Source: Sporomusaceae bacterium
Lineage (GTDB): Bacteria; Bacillota_C; Negativicutes; Sporomusales_B; UBA7701
Length of the DNA stretch: 23,601 bases
Reading direction: 5' to 3'
Assembly: GCA_022839045.1 (NCBI GenBank)
Contig: JALHDI010000042.1
Coordinates: 1 to 23,601, forward strand
Shown here: one piece after another, positions 7,745 to 14,982 of the stretch
How the letters are laid out: the number at the start of each line of letters is the position of its first letter
How positions within the stretch are numbered: the first letter of the stretch is position 1
The notes under the pieces: model-generated
The model's database searches: none
What the model was told of the DNA's origin: nothing
The model's input: the letters and a program-made list of their open reading frames with translations, nothing else
Program-made: the position numbers and the translations under genes

Positions 7745-8959
7745 TCATTCGCCGAACTTCAGCATGCCGGCGGCTATGGCCTGATAGCCCACGGCGGCAT
7801 GGGTCAACTGGCTCAGGTCCATGTATTCGTCGACAACATGGGCGCCGTCTTCCCGACCCGGCCCGAAGCCGATCGTCGGGATGCCGGCAACGCCGGCCGA
7901 GTAGCTGCCGTTGGTACAAAAACTGTATTTGGTAACCTCGGGGTCAAGTCCGCCCTGGCGCAAGCCCCGCAGCGCCCCGGCCACCAGGTAATCGGTCTCA
8001 GGCAGCACCCAGGCGGGGAAAAACCTTTTGCCGGCCATTTTCTCGCCGGTATAACAGGCCTGCTCCGCCGTCACCACTTCCACCTCGGCCCGGAAAGCCT
8101 CATCGTCCGCCGACAATGCGGCGATACACCGGCGCAAAGGCGCCAGCACGCTCTCCTCCGTTTCCCCCACTAGCAGCCGCCGGTCAAAGGTCGCCCGGCA
8201 CTGGTGCGGCACCACCGAAGCCCCCGGATAAGGGGTCGACACGATGTCGGTCAACTCCAAAATACCGTCGCCGAGAAACTCGTCACGGGGAACGGCCGTC
8301 CGCAAAATCCGCTCCACCAGCTTCATCATCATATACACGGCATTTTTGCCCACCGCCGGATTGGAGGAGTGGGCCGCCTTGCCGAACGTGGTGACGGCGA
8401 TCTCGGCTCGCCCCCGCTGGCCCCGCTTCAGGCTGAGCGCCGTCGCCTCCCCGATAACCACATAGTCCGGCCGCACCGCTTCGACCACTCTGCCGAGCGC
8501 CAGTCCCTCGAAGGTTTCCTCGCACACCGTGCCGGAAATGAATATCGAGCCCTTCAGCTTCTCCTTCTGCTTGGCAAAGGGGGCCACTCCGTAAATCATG
8601 GCCGCCAGGGCGCACTTCATGTCGCTGGCGCCCCGCCCGTACAGCCGGCCGTCCTTTATCAGCCCGGCAAACGGGTCCACCGACCACTTTTCCCGGTCGC
8701 TCACCTCAACAGTGTCCATATGCCCGTCGAAAAGCAGCTTCGGCCCCGGGCCGCCCTTGATCTCGCCGATGACGTTGCCGGCGCCGTCGGTGAGGACGCG
8801 GTCAAACCCAAGTTCAGTCATTACCGCGGCCAGCAGCTTCGCGACGCCGCCCTCGTCGCCGGTGTAGCTGGGCTGACGGACAAGCCGCTGACAAAGCCGG
8901 ATCATTGCCGGCTCGTCACAAGCCGCCACCGGCGGCTTTAACATCAAACCCTCTTTCAT
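7745..8959 (-). CDS. M20-family metallohydrolase, YgeY-like
   Basis: 404 residues. M20 (ArgE/DapE/CPG2) enzymes use two zinc or cobalt ions to hydrolyse amide bonds of N-acyl or N-carbamoyl amino acids and small peptides. Metal and catalytic residues are visible: H80 and D82 (FDGHMDTVEV), D113 (GRGASDMKCA), E147/E148 (TVCEET), E171 (VIGEAT), and a final His in GREDGAHVVDEYM. The segments SLKRGQRGRAEI and FCTNGSYSAGVAGIPTIGFGPG resemble the YgeY group, named from the E. coli purine/selenium cluster. The ATG at 8959 follows TAGGAGGAGCT; an earlier start would lack a ribosome binding site. It is followed 18 bases later by the PLP enzyme. Substrate inferred only as an acylated or carbamoylated amino acid. 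Confidence 0.9.
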   Translation of the reverse strand: MKEGLMLKPPVAACDEPAMIRLCQRLVRQPSYTGDEGGVAKLLAAVMTELGFDRVLTDGAGNVIGEIKGGPGPKLLFDGHMDTVEVSDREKWSVDPFAGLIKDGRLYGRGASDMKCALAAMIYGVAPFAKQKEKLKGSIFISGTVCEETFEGLALGRVVEAVRPDYVVIGEATALSLKRGQRGRAEIAVTTFGKAAHSSNPAVGKNAVYMMMKLVERILRTAVPRDEFLGDGILELTDIVSTPYPGASVVPHQCRATFDRRLLVGETEESVLAPLRRCIAALSADDEAFRAEVEVVTAEQACYTGEKMAGKRFFPAWVLPETDYLVAGALRGLRQGGLDPEVTKYSFCTNGSYSAGVAGIPTIGFGPGREDGAHVVDEYMDLSQLTHAAVGYQAIAAGMLKFGE

Positions 8960-8995
8960 AGCTCCTCCTACTCCCGGCCGCCGCGGCAAAAACCG

Positions 8996-9532
8996 CTAAA
9001 ACACCGGCGGCGTGATAGCCGAGATAAAAATAAGTTCCTTGGCGTCGATACTCCATATCTTGTGGGGAATGCTGGAAAGATAATAAATGCTGTCGCCTTC
9101 GTCGAGCTCAAAAAAGTCCTGGCCGATCTGGATTTTCATCTTCCCCTGGATTACCACCAGATTTTCTTCGCCGAAATGGCTTAGCGGCTCTTCGCAGGTG
9201 ACGCCGCCCGGCTCCACTCTGCCCACCATCATCTCGATGGTGCGGTTAAGATCGGGGGACAACAGCTCGAAGGTGACTTCGCCGTGGCCGGTCTTCACCA
9301 CCTTGCGCGCGCCTTTGCGGACGATAAGATTGTCGTTCTGTTCGTCCATAAGAAAGTAGAAGATGGGAACATTCAGCATCCCGGCGATTTTACGCAGCGA
9401 AGTGATCGACGGTTCCGCCAGCCCACGCTCCACCTGGCTCAAGAACCCCGGGGTAAGATCGGCGCCGGTGGCCAGTTCGCGGATGGTGAGCCCTCTTTCC
9501 TGTCTCTTGTCGCGGATTTTTTTCCCTAGCAT
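8996..9532 (-). CDS. XRE-family regulator with C-terminal cupin domain
   Basis: 178 residues. The N-terminal Cro/C1-type helix-turn-helix covers about residues 5-60 (KRQERGLTIRELATGADLTPGFLSQVERG). A small cupin fold covers about 105-172 (HFGEENLVVIQGKMKIQIG, then LDEGDSIYYLSSIPHKIW). Such proteins bind a small ligand in the cupin barrel and often control amino-acid or polyamine catabolism. ATG at 9532 with GGAGGG five bases upstream. It lies in mid-operon, 30 bases after the amidohydrolase and 36 before the M20 hydrolase, so the operon probably makes its own regulator. The inverted repeat at 14861-14897 is a candidate binding site, without direct support. Confidence 0.93.
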   Translation of the reverse strand: MLGKKIRDKRQERGLTIRELATGADLTPGFLSQVERGLAEPSITSLRKIAGMLNVPIFYFLMDEQNDNLIVRKGARKVVKTGHGEVTFELLSPDLNRTIEMMVGRVEPGGVTCEEPLSHFGEENLVVIQGKMKIQIGQDFFELDEGDSIYYLSSIPHKIWSIDAKELIFISAITPPVF

Positions 9533-9562
9533 TGTCGCCCTCCCGAGGAAAAGGTACTCCTT

Positions 9563-11164
9563 CTATTTTCTTCGTTCCCTGCGAAGAACCTTTCCCGCCA
9601 GAGCGTCGGTTGCCTCGCCGTTTCTCACCGCCGCCGTCCCATTGACGAATACGTACTCGATCCCGACGGGATGACGGCAGGGCTCGGTGAAGGTGCCCCC
9701 CTCGGCCACTCTCTCCGCATCGAACAACACGATATCCGCGAAAACTCCCGGCGCGATAAAGCCCCGGCCGGCAAGCCCCAGCCGGCTGGCCGGGCGCCCG
9801 GTCATCCGGGCGACGGCCTCGGCCAAGGTAAGCACCTTCTCTTCCCGGACATATTTCTGCAGAATGCGCGCTGCCGAACCGTAGGCGCGCGGATGAGGCT
9901 TGCCCAGCAGCAGGCCGTCGGTGCCCAGCATGCCGCTGCGGTGGCGGATAATTGTGCCGACATCTTCCTCGGCCATGCTGAAATTGACCATCGACACCTT
10001 CAAATTTTCCTCGATCAGCAGATCAAAAACCGCCTCTTGCGGCGTCGCGCCTTTCTGCCCGGCAATTACGGCGAGGCTGCTGCCTTCCCACCGTTTGTTG
10101 GGGCCTGCGTCAAGGCCGGTCACCAACACGCCGTCCCAGCCGGCCGCCGAGGCGATGTTCTCCCAGCCGGGCAACCCTGCCGCCATCTCCTCCGCCAGCC
10201 GTGCCCGGATCGCCGGGTCGGCCAGCCGCGCCAACAAAGCCTCGGAGCCACCGGCGTGGGCATGTGGCGGCAGCAGGGCGCTCAGCATGGTGCTGCCGGC
10301 GGGATAGGGATACTGATCGAAAGAGGCTTCCAGGTCTCCAGCCGTTGCCTGATCGAAAAGAGCCAAAATCTCGTTGGCCGTGCCCCAGTTTTCCCGCCCG
10401 ATCACCTTCAGATGGGATATATGGGGAGCAACGCCGGTATCCCTGGCAATGGCGAATATCTCTTCGATCGATTCCTTAACCAGCCCGCGTTCGTTACGGA
10501 CATGAACGACGAATATTCCCCCGGCCGCCGCCGTGGCTGCGGCAAGTCCGGCTAATTCCTCGGCGGCGGCAAACACACAGGGCGGATAAATAAGGCCGGT
10601 GGAAAACCCGAACGCGCCTTCGGCGAAGGCCCGCCCCGCCATGTCAACCATGGCGGCTATTTCGGAATGAGTGGCGGGCCGCTCGTCCGCGCCCACGGCT
10701 GCCAGCCGCAACGGACCGTGGCTGACCAGCGCCGCCAGATTGGTGGCTGTCCGCCGCCGTTCCAGTTCCGCCAGATATTCTCCGAAACTGCGCCATCCCC
10801 AGGCCAGCGGCCGATCGCCCAGCAAGCCTGCCACCTGACGCCGGTAGCCGGGAATCGTCCCGTCCGTAAGGGGCGCCACCCCCAGGCCGTCCTGCCCCAG
10901 TAATTCGGTGGTTATTCCCTGGCGGATCTTGGCCGCCGCCGCCGGCTCGACCATCTGAATAAGGTCGGAGTGACTGTGCATATCGATGAAACCCGGGCTC
11001 AGCGTCAACCCGTCGGCGTCAATAACGGCGGCGAAAAGTCCGTCCCGGGGAGTTACACGGCCCACCGTCTCGATGCGGTCGCCGGCGATTACCACGTCCC
11101 CGGTGAAAGGCTCTCTGCCGCTGCCATCGACGATAACGGCGTTGCGAATCAGCGTCCTAACCAT
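9563..11164 (-). CDS. N-acyl-D-amino-acid deacylase family amidohydrolase
   Basis: 533 residues, the length of the D-aminoacylase family. These zinc amidohydrolases remove the acyl group from N-acyl-D-amino acids. Landmarks are GFIDMHSHSD (H63, H65), VVHVRNE (H221), HISHLKVIG (H251), FDQYPYPAGSTML and the Asp of MLGTDG near the C-terminus. In the structurally known Alcaligenes enzyme a Cys in a G-N-C-G loop bridges the metals; the matching loop here appears to be LLGQDGLG (residues 88-95) with Asp in place of Cys. That may mark a subfamily with altered metal use or substrate. The start is taken as ATG 11164, six bases after GGAGG; the in-frame TTG two codons earlier would touch the Shine-Dalgarno. 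It overlaps the end of the upstream gene by eight bases. Confidence 0.9.
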   Translation of the reverse strand: MVRTLIRNAVIVDGSGREPFTGDVVIAGDRIETVGRVTPRDGLFAAVIDADGLTLSPGFIDMHSHSDLIQMVEPAAAAKIRQGITTELLGQDGLGVAPLTDGTIPGYRRQVAGLLGDRPLAWGWRSFGEYLAELERRRTATNLAALVSHGPLRLAAVGADERPATHSEIAAMVDMAGRAFAEGAFGFSTGLIYPPCVFAAAEELAGLAAATAAAGGIFVVHVRNERGLVKESIEEIFAIARDTGVAPHISHLKVIGRENWGTANEILALFDQATAGDLEASFDQYPYPAGSTMLSALLPPHAHAGGSEALLARLADPAIRARLAEEMAAGLPGWENIASAAGWDGVLVTGLDAGPNKRWEGSSLAVIAGQKGATPQEAVFDLLIEENLKVSMVNFSMAEEDVGTIIRHRSGMLGTDGLLLGKPHPRAYGSAARILQKYVREEKVLTLAEAVARMTGRPASRLGLAGRGFIAPGVFADIVLFDAERVAEGGTFTEPCRHPVGIEYVFVNGTAAVRNGEATDALAGKVLRRERRK

Positions 11165-12419
11165 GGGCAACCTCCCTGCCGATAACGGACCGGACGGCCT
11201 CCAGGGACGGCTCTATCGCCTCCGGCGATCCGGCGGCCCGAACGGCGCTCTGAGTATCTTTTAGGCCATTGCCGGTTACGATGATGGCCACCGTTTCCCC
11301 GGCAGCGATAATTCCCTGGGCTACCGCCTTTTTCACGCCGGCTACCCCGGCCGCTCCGGCCGGCTCACCAAACACGGCGGCCTTGCGGGCCAGGGTGATC
11401 ATCGACCAGGCGATCTCGTCGTCGCTTACCGCGACAAAGGCGCCCGCCGAAGCGGTGACCGCCTGCAGCCCCTTGCGAAAATTGCGGGGATGCCCGACGG
11501 CGATCGAGTCGGCAATCGTATCGGCCGCTACCGGCCGCAGCGGCCCGCCTTCCCGCCAGGCCGTCAGAAAAGGCTGGCAGCCCGCCGCCTGAACGCCGAG
11601 AACTTTCGGTATTTTCGGCATAAAACCGAGCCGGTGCATCTCCCATAAACCCTTCCAGACGCCGCCGATGGTACAGCCGTCGCCCACCGATACCGCCACC
11701 CAGTCCGGGCAGGGCCGGCCGGTTTGGCTGGCGAACTGCTCGACGAGCTCAAGGCTTACCGTCTTCTTGCCTTCGATAAGATACGGGTTAACGGCGCAGT
11801 TGCGGTTATACCAGCCGAATTCCGCGCTGGCCTGCATGCATAGTTCCCAGGCCTGATCGTAAGTCCCCTTCACCGCCAGCACCTGAGCCCCATAGATCAT
11901 CAGCTGGGCGATTTTGGCCTCCGGTGCCTGCCGCGACACAAAAATCGTGGCCGGCAGGCCGGCCGCGGCCGCAAACCCGGCCAGGGAAGAAGCGGCATTG
12001 CCCGTGGAGGCGCAGGTGATCCTGGCGACGCCTTTCTCCAAGGCCTTCACCACGCCCACGGCGCTCGCCCGGTCCTTAAAAGAAGCGGTCGGATTACGCC
12101 CCTCGTCCTTGATGTAGCACTCCGCTACTTTCAGCTCCCGGGCCAGGCGGGGCGCCGGGTAAAGCGGCGTCCAGCCGACCTGAAGGCGCTGGATCAGGGC
12201 GGGGTTTTCCAGCGGCAATAACGGCAGATAGCGCCACATCGACCGTTCGAGGTTGGCCCCCATGCTCGCCGGATTGATCTCCCGGCTAACGGCCGTATAA
12301 TCGTACTTTACGTCAAGGATGCCGTCGTCGTAGCCACAGACCGGACAGTAATATTCCACCTCCCGGCAGCTATAGCTGCGGCCGCAGTTGACGCACTCCA
12401 GACTCCGGACATAACTCAT
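11157..12419 (-). CDS. Threonine-synthase-like PLP enzyme with N-terminal zinc ribbon
   Basis: 420 residues. A CxxC...CxxC zinc ribbon (C9, C12, C25, C28) precedes a fold-II PLP domain with the lysine motif NPTASFKDRAS (K115), the phosphate loop STGNAASS (139-146) and the closing VTGNGLKD. Family members make threonine from phosphohomoserine, but no homoserine genes are near and the gene sits inside a catabolic import operon. It may therefore work on another beta- or gamma-substituted amino acid. I chose ATG 12419, preceded by GGGGGC. A TTG at 12437 overlapping the ATPase stop as TTGA is possible and would add six residues. The end overlaps the next gene by eight bases. Confidence 0.87.
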   Translation of the reverse strand: MSYVRSLECVNCGRSYSCREVEYYCPVCGYDDGILDVKYDYTAVSREINPASMGANLERSMWRYLPLLPLENPALIQRLQVGWTPLYPAPRLARELKVAECYIKDEGRNPTASFKDRASAVGVVKALEKGVARITCASTGNAASSLAGFAAAAGLPATIFVSRQAPEAKIAQLMIYGAQVLAVKGTYDQAWELCMQASAEFGWYNRNCAVNPYLIEGKKTVSLELVEQFASQTGRPCPDWVAVSVGDGCTIGGVWKGLWEMHRLGFMPKIPKVLGVQAAGCQPFLTAWREGGPLRPVAADTIADSIAVGHPRNFRKGLQAVTASAGAFVAVSDDEIAWSMITLARKAAVFGEPAGAAGVAGVKKAVAQGIIAAGETVAIIVTGNGLKDTQSAVRAAGSPEAIEPSLEAVRSVIGREVAHG

Positions 12420-12433
12420 CGGTTTGCCCCCGT

Positions 12434-13171
12434 TCAATGGCGGATTCTTTTCAGGAACGACTTGGTCCGCTCGTGGACCGGATCTTCAAAGATGGCCTGG
12501 GGCGGACCCTCCTCGACAATCGTGCCCTGGTCCATAAAGATGACCCGGTCGGCCACCTCGCGGGCGAAGCCCATTTCGTGGGTGACAACCACCATGGTCA
12601 TCCCGTCAGCCGCCAGATCCTTCATTACCTGGAGCACCTCGCCCACCAGCTCGGGGTCGAGAGCCGAAGTCGGCTCATCAAACAGCATTACCGTCGGGCT
12701 CATGGCCAGGGCGCGGGCGATCGCCACCCGCTGCTGCTGCCCGCCGGACAATTCCCGGGGGTAACTGTCCCGCCTGTCCGCCAATCCCACCTGTTCCAAC
12801 AGGCGGTCGGCTATTGTCTCGGCTTCGCTTCTGGCCATTTTCTTGACAATCAGCGGCGCTTCGATGATATTTTCCAAAGCCGTCTTGTGGGGAAAAAGGT
12901 TGAAACGCTGAAACACCATGCCGATCTTGGCCCGCAAATTACATAGATTCGTCTTTGCGGTCAGCATTTCCCCCTCGAAGCGGATGGCGCCGCCTTGAAC
13001 CGGCTCCAGGCGGTTGATGCAGCGCAACACGGTGCTTTTCCCCGACCCGCTCGGCCCGATGATTACCACCTTCTCCCCGTAATGCAGGCGAAGATTGAAG
13101 CCCCGCAGGACCTCCACCGGACCGAAGGCCTTGTTGACATTTTCCATTTCAAGGATATGCTTGTGGTTCAT
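12434..13171 (-). CDS. Polar amino acid ABC transporter, ATP-binding protein
   Basis: 245 residues, typical of GlnQ/HisP-type ATPases. Walker A is GPSGSGKS (39-46), the Q-loop is FQRFNLFPH, the signature is LSGGQQQR (141-148), and Walker B plus D-loop is [12 protein letters not shown] (161-172). The H-loop lies in VVTHEMGFA. Its ATG overlaps the permease stop codon (ATGA). It powers the importer made with the permease and binding protein upstream. Confidence 0.96.
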   Translation of the reverse strand: MNHKHILEMENVNKAFGPVEVLRGFNLRLHYGEKVVIIGPSGSGKSTVLRCINRLEPVQGGAIRFEGEMLTAKTNLCNLRAKIGMVFQRFNLFPHKTALENIIEAPLIVKKMARSEAETIADRLLEQVGLADRRDSYPRELSGGQQQRVAIARALAMSPTVMLFDEPTSALDPELVGEVLQVMKDLAADGMTMVVVTHEMGFAREVADRVIFMDQGTIVEEGPPQAIFEDPVHERTKSFLKRIRH

Positions 13172-13821
13172 TGGCGAGCCATCCTTCTTTCCAGGTTATC
13201 GGCGATCACCATGAATATGGAGTTCAAGACGAGATACAGCACCGCCACCGTAGTATATACTTCGAAGCTGCGGAACGTAGTATAAATAATTTGCTCGCCT
13301 GTCCGGAAGAGTTCGGTAATCGTCACCAGCGAAGCGATTGAAGAATTTTTCAGGGTCATGATAAATTGATTCACCAGCGGCGGAATACAGATTTTGCTGG
13401 CCTGGGGACCGATGATGCGCACCATGGCCTGGCGGTAATTCATGCCCACCGATAAAGCGGCCTCCATCTGTCCGCGGTCGACGGCCTGGATGCCGGCGCG
13501 GAAAATCTCGGTGATGTAGGCGCCGGTGTTAATGGCAAGCCCCAGCACGCCGGCCGTCACACTGTCAAGCTTGAGCCCCAGCTGCGGCAGCCCGAAATAG
13601 AGAATGAACAATTGGACCATCAGGGGGGTGCCCCGGATAATCCAGACATAGGAAAAAGCGAGCGAAGTCAGCAGCCGGTTGGAGGAAATTCGGCACAGCG
13701 CACCCGCTATGCCGAACACCATCCCCAAGAGCAGTGAGAAGAACGAAATCTGGAGCGTAACCCAGCAGCCTTCAAGCAAGATGGGAAATTTGGCGATGAC
13801 AATGGAATAATCCAAGCTCAT
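13168..13821 (-). CDS. Polar amino acid ABC transporter, permease
   Basis: 217 residues with several hydrophobic segments (for example [44 protein letters not shown]). The EAA-type loop that contacts the ATPase reads [21 protein letters not shown] at about 140-160. This is the HisM/GlnP family of inner-membrane permeases, which work as dimers. ATG at 13821 with AAGGAA upstream, 24 bases after the binding-protein gene. Only one permease gene is present, so a homodimer is likely. Confidence 0.95.
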   Translation of the reverse strand: MSLDYSIVIAKFPILLEGCWVTLQISFFSLLLGMVFGIAGALCRISSNRLLTSLAFSYVWIIRGTPLMVQLFILYFGLPQLGLKLDSVTAGVLGLAINTGAYITEIFRAGIQAVDRGQMEAALSVGMNYRQAMVRIIGPQASKICIPPLVNQFIMTLKNSSIASLVTITELFRTGEQIIYTTFRSFEVYTTVAVLYLVLNSIFMVIADNLERRMARQ

Positions 13822-13845
13822 GGCGGCAGTTCCTTTCCGGAAAAA

Positions 13846-14655
13846 CTATTTGGCGCCTATCAGCCACTTCTTGTAAAGCTTGTCGGCTTCGCCGTTCTGC
13901 TTCATTTCCTTGAGAACCGAATTGATCAGGGCAAGCAGCTCCTTGTCGCCTTTCTTCACGGCAATGCCCAGGGAAGCTTTGGTGAAGGGGTCGCCGACGA
14001 TTTTGACATTGGGATGGGATTTATTGTATTCCAGCTGGTTCAACAGATCGTTTATGGAAGCGTCCAGGCGGCCATTCTCCATGTCGAGGAGATAATCGAC
14101 CGTCTCTTTGTAACTCTTGATGGTCATATCGGTACCTTTGGCCTTTTCGTCCTGGGCTACCTTCTCGCTGGTGGCCCCCGTCTTGACGCCCACAGTCTTG
14201 CCCTTGAGGTCCTTCAAGCCTTTAATGGTCGTATTGTCTTTCATCGTTACCAGCACCATGCCGGTATCCATGTAGGGATCGGCAAAATCGACCACTTCCC
14301 GCCGCTGGTCGGTTATGTACATCGCGGCGATCACCAGGTCGGCCTGGCCGTTCTGCAAGGTGGGAATGAGGCTGGTGAACTGCATTTCCCGCACTTCCAG
14401 CGGAACGCCGATCTTCTTGGCGATCATCTCGGCCAAGTCGATATCATAGCCGATAATCTTGTTAGTCTTCTCATCGTGATATTCGAAAGGACGGTAGTTG
14501 CCTGTAGCCAGCACCAGTTTGCCGTTCTTCTTGATTTCGTCGATACGGCTCTTGGGAATGGCGGCCGGGGCCGGCGAGCTGCCGCAGCCGGCGGCCAGCA
14601 GGGCGGCGAAAGCCAGGATGGTGAAAAATCCGACGAGTTTGTGGAAAACCTTCAT
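13846..14655 (-). CDS. Amino acid ABC transporter substrate-binding lipoprotein
   Basis: 269 residues, family 3 solute-binding protein. The signal peptide ends in a lipobox LLAAGC with the lipidated Cys at residue 24, so the mature protein is anchored in the cytoplasmic membrane. Typical segments are LVLATGNYRPFEYHD, GYDIDLAEMIAKKIG, ADLVIAAMYITDQRRE and GKTVGVKTGATSE. The Arg of TDQRRE commonly binds the amino-acid carboxylate. ATG at 14655 with AAGGA six bases upstream. It is the first gene of the eight-gene operon. The ligand cannot be predicted; the linked deacylases suggest a modified amino acid. Confidence 0.95.
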   Translation of the reverse strand: MKVFHKLVGFFTILAFAALLAAGCGSSPAPAAIPKSRIDEIKKNGKLVLATGNYRPFEYHDEKTNKIIGYDIDLAEMIAKKIGVPLEVREMQFTSLIPTLQNGQADLVIAAMYITDQRREVVDFADPYMDTGMVLVTMKDNTTIKGLKDLKGKTVGVKTGATSEKVAQDEKAKGTDMTIKSYKETVDYLLDMENGRLDASINDLLNQLEYNKSHPNVKIVGDPFTKASLGIAVKKGDKELLALINSVLKEMKQNGEADKLYKKWLIGAK

Positions 14656-14681
14656 GCTGATCCTTCTTTCTGTAAAGTTTT

Positions 14682-14712
14682 ATAATAAGGCCATGCCCTA
14701 TTACCGAGTCAA
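14682..14712 (-). promoter_or_regulatory. Possible second promoter (TTGACT-N19-TATTAT)
   Basis: The -35-like TTGACT lies at 14712-14707 and the -10-like TATTAT at 14687-14682. The 19-base spacer is longer than ideal. It lies downstream of the internal terminator and would give a short leader ending at the AAGGA ribosome binding site. It could supply basal transcription of the operon independent of the terminator. Confidence 0.4.
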
Positions 14713-14718
14713 CGACGC

Positions 14719-14748
14719 AAAAAGGCCCTTGCCGCAAAAGCAAAGGCC
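14719..14748 (-). terminator. Intrinsic terminator inside the operon leader
   Basis: Arms 14748-14740 (GGCCTTTGC) and 14732-14724 (GCAAGGGCC) pair at eight of nine positions, followed on the minus strand by T5 (14723-14719). It lies between the upstream promoter and the first gene. It would either stop read-through from the autotransporter gene or act as an attenuator for the operon. Confidence 0.75.
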
Positions 14749-14818
14749 CCGTCGCCCGCAATAAACATAAATGCCCCGGTCAAAGACCGGGGCTTCGTCG
14801 CCGCTGATTTTTTCTATT
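14719..14818 (-). ncRNA. Structured leader or small RNA, class not recognised
   Basis: The roughly 100-nt transcript expected from the promoter at 14825-14853 to the terminator. It has two modules in tandem. In each, a short stem GGC-[GACGRR]-GCC overlaps the 5' arm of a stronger hairpin. Module 1 is 14802-14791 beside a perfect 9-bp hairpin (14793-14773, GCCCCGGTC/GACCGGGGC). Module 2 is 14756-14745 beside the terminator. The loops contain ACGA and ACGG. No T-box, S-box or lysine-box motif is visible. It may be an attenuator or an independent small RNA. Confidence 0.45.
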
Positions 14819-14824
14819 GAGTAA

Positions 14825-14853
14825 AGTATAGCAAACGCACCCTTCGCTGGCAA
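14825..14853 (-). promoter_or_regulatory. Sigma-70-type promoter (TTGCCA-N17-TATACT)
   Basis: The -35 TTGCCA (14853-14848) and -10 TATACT (14830-14825) have an ideal 17-base spacer on the minus strand, in an AT-rich island. Start of transcription is expected near 14818. It should drive the leader and, when the internal terminator is passed, the eight-gene operon. Confidence 0.75.
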
Positions 14854-14860
14854 GCATTTT

Positions 14861-14897
14861 GTTTAGTATAAGTTATGTTTTTTTATTTTTACTAAAC
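14861..14897. repeat. Inverted repeat GTTTAGTA ... TACTAAAC
   Basis: Perfect 8-bp arms (14861-14868 and 14890-14897) around a 21-base AT-rich spacer, just upstream of the -35 element. A position upstream of the promoter suits an activator or a dimeric regulator, perhaps the XRE-cupin protein of the operon. It is too AT-rich to be a normal terminator for the autotransporter gene, and the remaining bases to 14982 show no other terminator. Confidence 0.5.
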
Positions 14898-14982
14898 ATT
14901 TCCCCGGAATCTTCACAGCGTCCGTGAGCTCTCCTGTACGCTGGACATGCAATCTGCCCGCTACTTCTCCGTCCGGTGCCCC

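Noticed and set aside
11157..12419. Biosynthetic threonine synthase as a firm call
   Set aside because: Homology is clear, but the position inside a catabolic import operon with no homoserine genes makes the biosynthetic role doubtful.
14719..14818. Guanidine-II (mini-ykkC) riboswitch
   Set aside because: Two ACGR loops are present, but the closing pairs and stem lengths do not fit the consensus, so I leave the element unclassified.
14656..14860. T-box, S-box or lysine riboswitch ahead of the amino-acid importer
   Set aside because: None of the conserved core sequences (for example the T-box GGTGG...CCGCG bulge) is visible.
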